Below, piece by piece: positions 49,501 through 60,747 of a DNA stretch of 64,000 bases. Source of the DNA: Cardinalis cardinalis. Taxonomy: Eukaryota > Chordata > Aves > Passeriformes > Cardinalidae. The position numbers and the translations under genes were made by a program. A model generated the notes under the pieces. That model ran no database searches. It was not told the DNA's origin and was given only the letters and a program-made list of their open reading frames with translations. The stretch's first letter is position 1, and every line of letters begins with the position of its first letter. The stretch is taken from assembly GCA_014549065.1 (NCBI GenBank), contig JACDOX010000261.1, forward strand, positions 248,001-312,000, in the 5' to 3' direction.

Positions 49501-51489
49501 ATATCAGTCAGCTGGTGATGGATCTTCATGCAGGAGCTCGGCAGGAGCAGCTCCAGAGCTCGCTGTCACCCTGGCAGTGCTCCCCATGCNCAGCACCCCC
49601 ACAGAAGGGTTTGTCCGGGTGGGTTTTGAAAGCAATAAACTCTGTGTTTGTGAAGGGTGAGACCCCCAAGGGGAGGAGGGAGTGGAAGGACTGTCACAGC
49701 TCAGCCTAAGCCCTGCAGATTGATGAAAANCTCTGTTTTTCCTTTCTGTTCTGCAGGCATGCTGGTTCCTAAAGCACCCTTCAAACTTTGCTGACAGGTG
49801 AAATTCCCATTCACGCTCTGTATGAGTCAAGATTGCTAATGAATATATTTTTACAAACTACAAGAGGACATCCGCTTCCCTGGTCATATTTTAAAATAAA
49901 TAAATCAATATCAAGTTATGCTTTTTAACTCCTCCTTCAGCTTTCATGGTCGTGCAAGGACAAGGTGGACAGAGAGGAAAAGCACAAGCCAGTTTTATCC
50001 TTGATTTTATCAAGGAAACAGGAAGAGTCTAGAAGCTACAGCTGAACAAACTCCCACATAACTGAAAGAACCACACACCCAGGCTGATCTGGCCATTCAT
50101 CAATGTGGGCACAAAGATAAATNCAACCAGTTTCACTGAACCCCCTCCTCACCTCACTCTGCGCATCAGGAGGGGCTTGATCAAGGGCGATATCACAAGT
50201 GCANGACATTTGAGTCAAGTTTTTCCTCAGGCTGAACAAGAGCACCAGTTTCCAGCAGCTTTTGTTGCCCCCAAGAGACTGAAAAGGACAGATCACATGA
50301 AGTCTTGAAGTTCAGACTACAGCCCTAGTAACCCTGAGGCTCAAACCTCTTACAAAATTATGCAGTTGCTTCACAATTTAGAAGTTCTCTGAACTGGCAA
50401 GAGAAAGAAAATTAATTTCCTTGAGGCAGGCTGGCAAAGGTGGGCAACCATTTTTATCTGACTGTACCCCTGCCCTGTGTTGCATATCCTGCTTTCAAGG
50501 AATTTATTGTTACCTTCTGCATTCTTGGATTCAGTAATGCAATGAAGAGCTGGACCACACAGATTTCCAGATGGTAAATGAGATTTGAGCTAAACTTTTC
50601 TGGGTAAATAAATTATATAGGAAATGGAAAAAAAAAAAAAAGGAAAAAAAACCTCATGCCCACAACATTTAATGGTTTATAATTGCTGGTTATTATCTGC
50701 AAGGAGTGTGCCCAAAGCCATGATCCTATGGCAAATAAAACAAGACAAGACCATGAAATCAGCCCTCTGACCTCAAATGATGAAATGTACCCTAATTCCC
50801 ACAAATATTAACCTCCCATGATGTCTTTTCTGGCAATGCACCTCTGTTTGATATTCACAGCAAAACACTNGGGCCCCCCAGAGTTTTGGTAGGACAGGAA
50901 ATAGAAGATTTGGCAAAAGCACTACATGNGCCAATTAATTCCAAGAACAAAATTCCAAGCCCAAGAAGAGGCAAATCTCCATCAGTGACTAATTTAGNCC
51001 ATTGTATTTAAAGACAGTTAACTAGATGTAACTGGACATGTGCACACACACACATCACCATCTTCATTATTTACAGAATAAAGCAAAAACTAGCATTTTG
51101 ACTTGAATAGCACTGCAAAGATTTTGCCCCCCAGGTAATTTTATTGCTTTAAATTCTGCAGTCAACAAGGGGATGNAATCTAAAGAAATACATTGTTCTT
51201 TTGGCTATTTTATAGAGAAAATGCCTGCCCCTCTGGCCAAGATGAGAATTTATATCCCTAGACTGGCACTCCTCACCAGGCTGTCCACCCTTCATGTTTT
51301 TAACTGCATTTCAGTCAAAAGTTCTTCATAACCAGATCCATCAGCTTCTGNTTTTTTTCACACCAAGAGAACATCATGTTGCTTTTGTACTCTCATGTTT
51401 TGCATATTTCACTACATTCTCAGGTTCTTTAGTCAAAAACAAGATGAGCCAAGGAGAGTGACATTGAACAATATCTACAAACAGGATTT
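49501..51489. other. Single-copy non-coding stretch
   Basis: I see no gene. An A-rich tract lies at about 50627-50650. Confidence 0.55.
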
Positions 51490-51660
51490 GTAATTTTAAC
51501 CTCAAGCTCACGAAATACACAGCTTAAAGCTCGTGGAGGGATCTCTTCTCCCTGGTAGGTTCTATTTTATGTCAATACCATAATTTGCAATGCAGTTTGC
51601 AAACAGCAGAGACGACTCTTTCATTCCAAGCTATCCCGTAAAGAGCTCAAATCTTTTTAC
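51490..51660. promoter_or_regulatory. Candidate conserved non-coding element
   Basis: Repeat-free sequence with retained CpGs (CTCACGAAAT, GCTCGTGG, GAGACGACTC, TCCCGTAAAG) and a TTTGCAATGCAGTTTGCAAA near-palindrome at about 51583-51602. This is texture-based inference. Confidence 0.25.
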
Positions 51661-54600
51661 CTGGGGGTGTTTTACTCTACAAGGCAGCTCTGGGTCTGGT
51701 ATCAATCACCCAGTGATGGATGGGCATCCCATGCCAGGGTCATGTGTCCCTGCAGTGCTTATTGAGCTCCAGCACCTCATCCTCCCTGGATACTGATGGC
51801 TGATCTATATGACTCAGCTCCAATCGAAACTGTGATTTTTCACTGCTAAGGACTCTTCCATTTGACATGTTTGCACTGAGACTAGAAAGGATCAAAATGG
51901 TGCCCAGAAAAAAAGCCCTCAAATAATGAGATTAGCTGACTACTGTGTGCTTGCACCACATAAAATTATNAAGGGGTCTCTTTTATAAAGTAAAGAAAAT
52001 AAAAAAAGAGAAAGGGGAAAATAAGCAAAAAGCCTGTATGACAGAGTCAGTGCTGCTCACTCAAGAACACATGACATTATTTAAACCCATAGTTGAAACA
52101 TGCCATTAGGACAATTCTGCTTCAAGAGTTTGACAATTATTTGGCACACACAGGAGCATGGCATAAATTAAACTTACCCCTTGACATGGCTAAATGGAAG
52201 TCATCACGTTTAAGGAGGATGTAGAAGTACAGAACAGGAGAGAGGATAGGTAAAACACAGAGAACCAAAGTGGTTTGACAGAAATTGAATAAACAGCAAA
52301 TTCATTTACTGTCAGGGTGGAGACTACATTAGGAAAGATTGCTCACAAATTTTAAGTGGGCAGGAAAATGAGCCTACATGAGAAAGGAGAGAGGAAATTT
52401 GGAGAGGAGATTCTTAACAGTTCTGTTTCTTTCTGTATGACTGAGTAGGCNCATGATACACAATCAAAGGATTAAACTGATCTCAAGAAATCTAAAAAAC
52501 CTAAACAAAAATGGAGCTGATTCCAAAGGAAAAAAATACACTGNTTTTAGACAATTTGCCTTAGGTTTTATCCCTGATTGGATGCATCCATAATAGTATC
52601 TTTTCTAACTCAATAAGAGAAATCATTACTCAAACTGCAATGGCTTCCTGTGCCAGTAAGATGGTCTAATTGCACTTTTTTGGCACTCTCTACTGCAGAC
52701 AACACAGCACATGCTCTTCCCATGCAACTGCCATGCCCTGAGAAATATCTGAGCTGAATGCACTGGAATGCCAACCCCAGAGCTCCGTTTAAACCCCAGG
52801 TGGATTTCCTTACATACCTAGGAAAGTGATGTGGTCAGATCTGAGATTTCAGCTGACAGTAATAGCTGGCTTTATACTTTCCCTGTGGTTACAGCTGTTC
52901 ACCCTGGTCTGCTGCAGCACACAGAAAATGGAGAAACACGAGAGACTGACATAAGGAAAGGCAAATAAAGGAAAACATTGTCCTTGTGGAGTGGGCATGG
53001 CCAGAAGGATGTTGGGAGTTGTCTGGAATGGGACATAGAGGGACCAATTCTTTGCTGCTTGCATCCTGTCCCATTACTCCTCTGCAAAGAGGATGTAGGT
53101 CATTACTCTATTTACACAAGTATAGGTGACCACACAGAGACAAGGCAAGATATAATACAGCCTTCAGAAATGAGACTTCTGCAACTCATTCCCCACTTAC
53201 CAGTAGCTCACTGGGTGGTCTTGAGCCATAAACCAAAGACATAGCTAATACTCTTACACAGCAATTCCAGCATCCAGCACTCCACAGCAAAATATTTGCA
53301 CTTTCTTAGCTGAACAATACTTTTAAAGTATATTTGGTCTTATTAATGTTTACAATNATTTTGCCTTTGTTTTGATGAAAGGGAATTTTTTGTCCTTAAA
53401 TACTTATAAGTGCCTCAAAAAATACCATTGTTCTGTGGAANAGGAATATGTCATTGTTCCCACTTTGCAGACCTGAAAAACAGACGTACAAGTCCACAGC
53501 ATTGTGGATCTGTCTTTCCATACCATACATGTGACATACTCACAGAAGACCTTTTGCAAGTTTGCATCCATGTGAAGCNCTGTCAAATCCTTTGAGAACT
53601 AATGGCTGTCCAATGTTTCTCACACAGAGCCCGAGTTTCATAACAGACACCCTGTGTAAGGTGACCATACAGACCACACTTCTGCTTTTTGTCTCAAACT
53701 TGCACATCTGACAGATTAAAGAGCACTTTGATAGGATGCTTCCCCCCTGGTTTTTGCTGCGGTACCAATCATAGAACCAATCTGAGGGCAGGTGTTTATT
53801 TTATTTTTATTATTCTGCTAAGCACAGCATTCTCTACAACCTTCAGGGAAGGGGAATAGGGAAGAATAGCATCAACTTCCAAGAAAATATCAAAAGCTAA
53901 TAACCATCCTTCTGAATTTTAATCCATAGCCAACCCCAAAATAGCTCACTCCATACACACTTTGCACTTTTGATGAGGAGAAAAGGAGGTGCTACATTCC
54001 AGAATCATCTTAAAAGGGGGATCATGTTAATAATGGTGAATTAACACTGATTCTTAAAGATTNCATTTTCTCCTTAAAATAGTAGTCAAAAATTGACATT
54101 ATGAAGTAATTCAGGATCAAATAATAGTTCTCCTGTGAATGTATATTTCACAGAAATTTCCTTTTTAGTTTGCCCTGTAGACTAAATCATTGGAGAAACA
54201 ATTTTCTAGAAAAGATTTGTGATAATGTCCTTGACTGTGCATGGGTCACTGTCTTTGTGGCTCCTGGTGTGTGCAGAGCCAAGAGAATTTGGGCACAGCC
54301 ATTTGGTGCCTGAAGTCACCATTCCCAGCTGACATCAGGACTTTAATCCACTCCAACACTTCAGCTAAGTGGCCACACACCCCTTGCAGCACCACAGCCA
54401 CTCAAGGCAAATAAGGAGATTGAAAATGTCTCCTGCACCTCCACATTCATCCTGGGGAAAATCGGTTTTGTAATTTGTGTTTTCAGTCCTTCAGCTGCAT
54501 TAATTTTACTGGGGGTGAAAGATGTGAGTATTATTTATGCAGCAAAAATTACCAAATAATGAAGATCACTACAACACTTTCAGTTTTTTGGAAGCCCGTT

Positions 54601-57198
54601 GACACAGAATCAAAATGAAACACAGCACAAGAGTAAAAATAGAAATTGCAACCCCTAACTACTTAATTTTGACAGTAAAGGCTAACATGTTTCTTAATAA
54701 TTTTACAGCTTTGAAAAACACCAAAGGATTTGTAGTCTCTACAAACCTGAGCTTAGGTAAATTACAGGCAGCTACTCTGCTGATCTGCTTTCACTGTGAA
54801 ATTCTTCATATAGGCCTATTACAATAGGTTGAAAAATGAAATAGTGTTAGAGCTTCACTGAAATAAAAGTTTAAGATTCCATTTACTACTTTACATTCCA
54901 GTTTTAATAGTTCCTAATCTTTATATTTATCTCATCTTTCATATGCAAAGATGACAAAACACACCTAGAATGTGGATTGGCCCGGGTTACAGTTATTATC
55001 CCAACGGACTAAAACCTTTTAGATCATGGTTATATGTAATTATAAAATAATATTTATGTTTTCTGCAAAGAAACTGATGGAATGGTCCATAGAAAAAAGT
55101 TGTATGGAGAAGAAACACGGTAGTACTACTCAAATAGCTAAGACTACTGTGCAATAGCATTTTTATATGTACAAATAAATTAGACAGCAAAGCCCATGAC
55201 AAAAACAGATTGGGCTCAAAATAGACAAAACACAAGCATAGCTTGGTTATAATTATGCTTAGGCCAGCAAGACCCAGGCACTCTGTGCATCGTGTAAACA
55301 TCANGCAGTGGGATTTGTTTATTTTATTCTATAAATGAAAACTAGATGGTCGTAGGCAATCTGGGGGGATAANAATTAAATAAAATCTACGTTTGAGTTG
55401 TGTTCTGAATGGATTTTTATGCTAACTGTACAAGATCTCTAGTGACCCCCAGAAATGAGAACAGTCTTGTCTTCAGTCTCCTCAAAGAGACAAATTGCAC
55501 TAGTGCAGCACNTAACACTGGCCTGATGAATTGGCTTTTACTTGACTAAGAGATTCTATGTAAATGTGAATAATCCCTGCACAGAAGAGAGAAAAAGGGC
55601 AACCCTTCCCACAGCCAAGACACATAATTATACTCACATTAAAAAAGCACAAATAGTTCAATTTCATATATAAAATATGCATAAAGTTTGGCCAGGGACG
55701 TTTAATTATTAGTGATCTGCTAAGACCTTGAGAATACNCTGATTTCAACAGAAAGGTGGAGCAGTCAGCTGAGAACAAGGCCTGGAGGGGAACCCTCAGG
55801 AACCTCACCCATGGGTAGATGTGGTCTGCAGTCCCTATGGCCAACATAACCTCCCTCCTCCATCCCAGGAGACCCTTATTCCACTACCATGAAATCCTTT
55901 AGAGAAAACTCGAAAAACAGTCATCAGAAAAGATTGTCAGGGATTGTGGAGAAACATCACCTTAACATTAACCTTTTTTGCTGCTGTTAAGAGATGCTCA
56001 GAATTTGAGCAATGTGGTGGAGACATTCAGACACCACAGAGCCCATTTTAAATGAGTTTCAACACATTTCAGAGCTGCTGTCACAAACCCGGAGGTACTT
56101 CCAGAGAAAGCTGGGAAGTCAGGGTGTTACAGCCAGCCTAAAAGAAGAACCAGAGGTGCTTCTGTGGAGCAGCACCAACATGAACATCAGATGGAACATG
56201 GACCAATNACACTTTAACTGAATTTTTGATTAAGAAATACGAAGGATCCTCTCTGAGACTTCTCATTAATCTTGCAGATACACCACTTCAAAAAGCAACC
56301 TGCCATCCTAGGTAGCTGCACTCTTCCTGATTTNCTCACATTCCATGGTCTGCTCAATGGCTATTTATTGTCCAGGTACAATTCCAACGAGCAGGTGAGC
56401 TCTGGAGCTCTAAACAGTTTAGAGATGCCAGTAAAGACTTTAAGATGACCCTAACACAGTTAAGCTGCAATAATCCCCTGAAGTGTTTAAGTGCCTTGGG
56501 TCAGCAATAAGCTGCTCTCAGGAGTTAATCAGGATGGCTGCCTAATTAGGACAACGAGCTCTTCACCAGCACATCCCAATGAGGAAAGCCAATTACACTC
56601 TTACAAGTCACATACCTCCATAATCCCATGGAAGTCAAACCATAGCATTTGCTAAATAAACCAGACACACCCCAACTACACAAGCCTGGTGTAGCTTATG
56701 TTTAAAACTGTTATTTAGTGCTACATTTTACACACAATTTCTAATATTTGTGTGTGAATTACATTACTTTATCAGGGATGCTTTTGCAGAACACATCACA
56801 GGCTCTGCACAAACACACTGACCAGGAATGCCCAGACTGATTGCTTCCTTCAAGGAGAAATCATCAGCCATAGATATTATGAATAATTCATCAAAATTTC
56901 AAAACTTAAAAAGAATAGAACAGCTAAAGAATTTGAGACATTTTTAATAAAAACTCCCTCTTTACATATCACAAACTACTTAATAAAGCCTAAGTCTCAA
57001 ACTGCTTGCTCTTCTGCTATAACAAACAATGATCCACCACTGAGTACTTTTCTGCACCACAAGAGTACTTTAATCTATATATTGTTCAACTTCAATTGAC
57101 ATTTCACTTTCTAATTCAGACTAATTTTCATATTATTTTGTGTTATTTGTTCGGAGCCAGATTATAAATAGAATCAAGCCAATGGATCACAATTCAAA
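51661..57198. other. Single-copy non-coding stretch
   Basis: I see no gene. The frame at 55500-55847 (-) and others are domain-free. The segment at about 56480-56600 (GCTGCCTAATTAGGACAACG) has a texture compatible with conservation but is otherwise unremarkable. Confidence 0.5.
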
Positions 57199-57341
57199 CC
57201 CTGGAACAGGCTGCCCAGCAAAGTGGTTGAGTCACCATCCCTGGAGGTATTGAAAAGTGGTGACCTTGGCAATGCTCCATTAATGGTTGGACTTGGTGGA
57301 CTCTCAAATATCTTTTACAACATAAATAGTTCTATGATTCT
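57199..57341 (+). mobile_element. CR1 LINE, 5'-truncated 3' end (older copy)
   Basis: The diagnostic blocks appear in order: CCTGGAACAGGCTGCCCAGC, then GTCACCATCCCTGGAGGTAT, AATGGTTGGACTTGGTGGAC, TCTTTTACAACATAAATAG and the 3' octamer-type end TTCTATGATTCT. It is in sense orientation and carries more substitutions and deletions than the copy at 8471-8641, so it is older or of another CR1 subfamily. It carries no coding sequence. Confidence 0.92.
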
Positions 57342-57751
57342 AGGAATTCAGCTCCTGTTTATTCAAAATCTAAATAAAATTANTAAACCAACCACTGCAT
57401 ATTATAAACATTTTATAATAAATTGAGTAAGAATTCAGGGNTAAACACAGGCTTGTCAAAACCCATGTAATATCAGCATATTGCACAAGCAAATCAACAA
57501 GCATCATGTTTAGTTGCATAAAACTATCTTAAAGCCATTTCCAAGCTTGCAGGTTGAGTTGCACTTGTGATTTGGGAATGAGACTGCACATCCAATACAT
57601 AAGTCTGGTCCTAATTTTCTACTGCAATTTGTCAGTATACTGAGAGTGGATTCATAACTCATTGGCAGATGATTCATATGGAAATGTTAGAATAGCTTCA
57701 GTGTGCTGAGGAGTATGTTCAGGTTACTGGTGTTCATAGCACCATTTGGGG

Positions 57752-57777
57752 GGTGGGAAGTTTAGATACTTCCCACC
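57752..57777. repeat. Perfect 10-bp hairpin, 6-base loop
   Basis: GGTGGGAAGT (57752-57761) and ACTTCCCACC (57768-57777) are exact reverse complements around TTAGAT. Confidence 0.85.
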
Positions 57778-59305
57778 ACTTCTAGACTTTCAGGCAAACA
57801 ACCAAATACACGATTCAGGCAGGGTTGGCAGAACTATCTTTGCTGACCCAGAGCATAAGGAATTAATCAGCATCACGAGAAATATGCAAGTACAGATTTA
57901 ATAGAATGGAACCAGCCATTTGTTGAGTCTGCTGGGTTTATCACATGTACAGCCTCCATCAATGGGGACACATGCATTTTCTGGTTTTCTTTTGCTTTTA
58001 CAGTCTCCTTTCTCCTAATCANGGAATTAAAATTAACAACCTCAAAACCAGCTTGAGTTGCCAAGAGTCTTTCCTGGCTTTACTGTAAGTCTGGGACAGA
58101 GAAGATTTAAAGTGAAAAAATTCAGGTTGGGAATGACCTTCTGCACTGATTGACTTTAGTGGAATGTAAATGATGGGCAGTAAATCAGGAGACATGCACA
58201 CCGCTCAGTGAATCACACCATTCCCTTCAATCCCATCTAGAGGGAAAGACATAAATCCTCCCGGTTCAAGCTGGGCCATGAGCAGCCCTTTATATTTCCA
58301 ATTAAAGATGTCCTGTCCTTTGCCCAGCACTCAGTTGGGACACTGCACATTAATATGGCAATCAGCAGCCCAGCAGTGGGACATGGGGACCTCACTGTCT
58401 CTGCCATGTCCATCCCCAGGCTTCCTCCCAGCTGGACGGAGCAGNGTTTGGTGAGACAGGCAAATCCCANGAGGTGAGAGAGAACCCTTCATTAGAACTG
58501 ATTTTAATGCCACACTTCTNCCAGTAGGCAATGGGTTTTGGTGATCNGGGCTCTCACACCAATCCTCTGGGGCTGCAGCCTGAGTGCAGATGCTTCCCAC
58601 CTCAAAGCAAGTGCATAAGAGTCCAAACACAGCCTCATGGCTTGAGTACCCATCAATTACCACCATAACACTGCCAAATCTGCAGCTGGGAGGTTCTATT
58701 TTATAGNAACAGCTTTGCTCTTCTGTGAAATCATGGGACAGCACAGCGCCATGGCTGAGAGCATTGAGGAACATTCACAGCCACCACCAGCATCCCTCTG
58801 AGCCCACTGGTGATGGTTTTGGGGTCCTGGAAAGGGGCTGCCTCTGCATGAGAGCCTGGCAGCACTGATCAACCCTTCTGCTGGGCCCTGCATGTCCCTG
58901 GTTACCCTGCCATGAGATAAAGGAACCCAGGAAAGGAGGAAGGGGCCAGGGAGGTGAGGGTGGTGGCCACNTTCTGCACCAGTGTTGGAGATCATCCGTG
59001 TGAAAAGGAGTTTCAGCACATGACTAAAACTCCTCAGACTCCACAGGCAACTACAGGGAAAGTGAATAATGAGACAAAGTTGACAAACTGGGGGGTTTAG
59101 GTGCTGGAAATGAGGTGTGGACAGGCATTAAAGGTCTCACCACTTCCTATGGCAGTGAGGACAGGCTGCTTAGAAACAAGAGTTGAGAAAATTATTTTTG
59201 TTGCTGTTTTCACTAGTTTGACATCAAACTGATACCCACCCAAACACAGTTGAATGAATTCTCTTACTTTTCTAAGTCCTCCTCTAAGTCCTTCTACAAG
59301 AATCA

Positions 59306-59339
59306 CATTATTTAAACCACCTCATTATTTAAACCACCT
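59306..59339 (+). repeat. 17-bp perfect tandem duplication
   Basis: CATTATTTAAACCACCT occurs twice back to back (59306-59322 and 59323-59339), and a third partial CATTA follows. The units are identical, so the duplication is recent. Confidence 0.9.
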
Positions 59340-59773
59340 CATTACTCTGATACAGCTGCTTTTGCCCAGAGCTTTCGAAAAGAGTGGATTAAACCCCTAA
59401 AAGTGGGGTTTAATAGTTAAGAGCTGAGCTTGTTCTCTCCAAGCTGCACTTCATGTTGTTCAGCCACAGGTCCAGGGCTTTAAGGCTTGGCGCTATCAAC
59501 AGTGGACAAAATGTGGGTATCTGGCAGGTAAATCAGTGCCTCCCTCCATGGCTGAGTTGAGGATTGCTAACTTCTGGCTTAAATCATGTGGACAGAGAGA
59601 ATGGATGCCAGTTACTTCTCTAGAGAGAGGATTAGAATGCTGCTGGGGNTGGGGGCAGTGGTTATCCTTGTTGCAGACCAGCAGACATGGGGTGTTTTTA
59701 AAAACATGAGCTTTTCCTCCACAGTAAGCAGATAAAACCTGTTGTACCTGCAGAAGGTGGTGCCTTGTAACCA

Positions 59774-59912
59774 GTTTTTTTTTGTTTTGGTTAGGTTTTT
59801 TGGGGAGGGTTTTATTGGGGTTTTTTTTTGGGGGGGGGGTTGGTTTGCTTGTTGGGTTTTTTTTATTGTTGTTCTTGGTGGCTTTGGTTGGTTAGAGTTT
59901 TTTTTTTTGTTT
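59774..59912 (+). repeat. T/G-only low-complexity tract with quadruplex potential
   Basis: About 140 bases made almost wholly of T and G. Between about 59811 and 59840 it reads GGGGAGGG, TTTTATT, GGGG, nine T, then ten G, followed further on by GGG. Four or more G runs on one strand can form a G-quadruplex. The complement is A/C-only. Long homopolymers here are also prone to sequencing and assembly error. Confidence 0.8.
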
Positions 59913-60239
59913 AACTTCAAGGAGGATTTACCTTCCCTAAAAAGATGAAGAGTAAAATCCTGGATCTAAAAAGCATCTCCTCCCACACTGGCCACCTTAC
60001 CCCACCCTGCTCTCTCCAGCACTCCATAGCTATTTTTAACATCTCATTTCCTCACATTATGGCAATTTACATACTTAAACACATCACATTATCGTCCAAT
60101 ATATAAACAAAGTGAGATAATGCACTGTAAAGAGACTATTAAAAAAACCCTGCAGATACACACACAGGAGCTTTTGGAAATCAGGCAGTTCTTTGAAGCA
60201 AAGCAGTTGTCCTGTATCAGTAATGGGAGGATTTCTCAG
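59913..60239. other. Single-copy non-coding stretch
   Basis: I see nothing of note besides ordinary A/T-rich sequence. Confidence 0.5.
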
Positions 60240-60425
60240 CAACACTTTACAATAAAGCAGACTTAATGAGAGCCGAGCAGTGGCGTAATTCCTGTGGAAT
60301 TGCATATTGAAAGCTACATTCATACCCAAGGAGCCCATCAGGACCAGTATTGTTAGCATGAATGCTGAAGGAATTGCAAAATGAATTGCCATTTTGTCAT
60401 CAAGTGCTTCCGATTGGCTCCATCC
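60240..60425. promoter_or_regulatory. Candidate conserved non-coding element (best in window)
   Basis: Repeat-free sequence with retained CpGs (GAGCCGAGC, GTGGCGTAATT, TTCCGATTGG), an octamer-like ATTGCATA near 60299-60306, and ATTGG (inverted CCAAT) near 60413. A minus-strand open frame of 118 codons (60084-60440) covers it and includes a hydrophobic stretch, but it matches no family I know. I favour a non-coding element. Confidence 0.35.
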
Positions 60426-60680
60426 TGCCATCTGTGCCACTGGGAGGATGGGAAGCAGCTCAGGTCCGAACTTGGGATCTCAAAGGTGGGTCAAGGGGAA
60501 ATTTTATGCTGCAGCATCCTCTGCTTCTTCNCTGGAGAAGTTCAGTGCACCTGCCTTCCTGTCACCATACTGGGAAGAAAAGCCAAAACAGAGAGAAAGC
60601 CAAAACAGATTGCCACGTCCTCGGTAAGGCAACTTTTTGCCTTTCAAGTGAAGGGGCAACACCATTTATTGATCAGCCAT

Positions 60681-60747
60681 GCAAAATCTAGAGATAGATA
60701 TAGAAAATCTAGTGATAGAGTTAGAAAATCTAGTGATAGATTTTCTA
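60681..60747 (+). repeat. 21-bp triple tandem repeat ending in a hairpin
   Basis: Three 21-bp units start at 60681, 60702 and 60723 (consensus AGAAAATCTAGTGATAGATT). The last unit runs into a perfect 11-bp stem, 60722-60732 with 60737-60747, around the loop GTGA. The tandem unit is itself half of the palindrome. Confidence 0.85.

Larger units (their letters stand above)
57342..59773. other. Single-copy non-coding stretch
   Basis: I see no gene. It contains a perfect hairpin at 57752-57777 and a 17-bp tandem duplication at 59306-59339. The part at about 58700-58980 is GC-richer and gives minus-strand open frames interrupted by N bases, with no domain. Confidence 0.55.

Noticed and set aside
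58331..58774. 147-codon minus frame
   Set aside because: It is interrupted by several N bases and has no domain. It lies in a mildly GC-rich stretch where long frames arise by chance.
60084..60440. 118-codon minus frame with a hydrophobic, membrane-like segment
   Set aside because: It matches no family I know and its 5' and 3' parts lack coding texture. I treated the region as a possible non-coding element instead.
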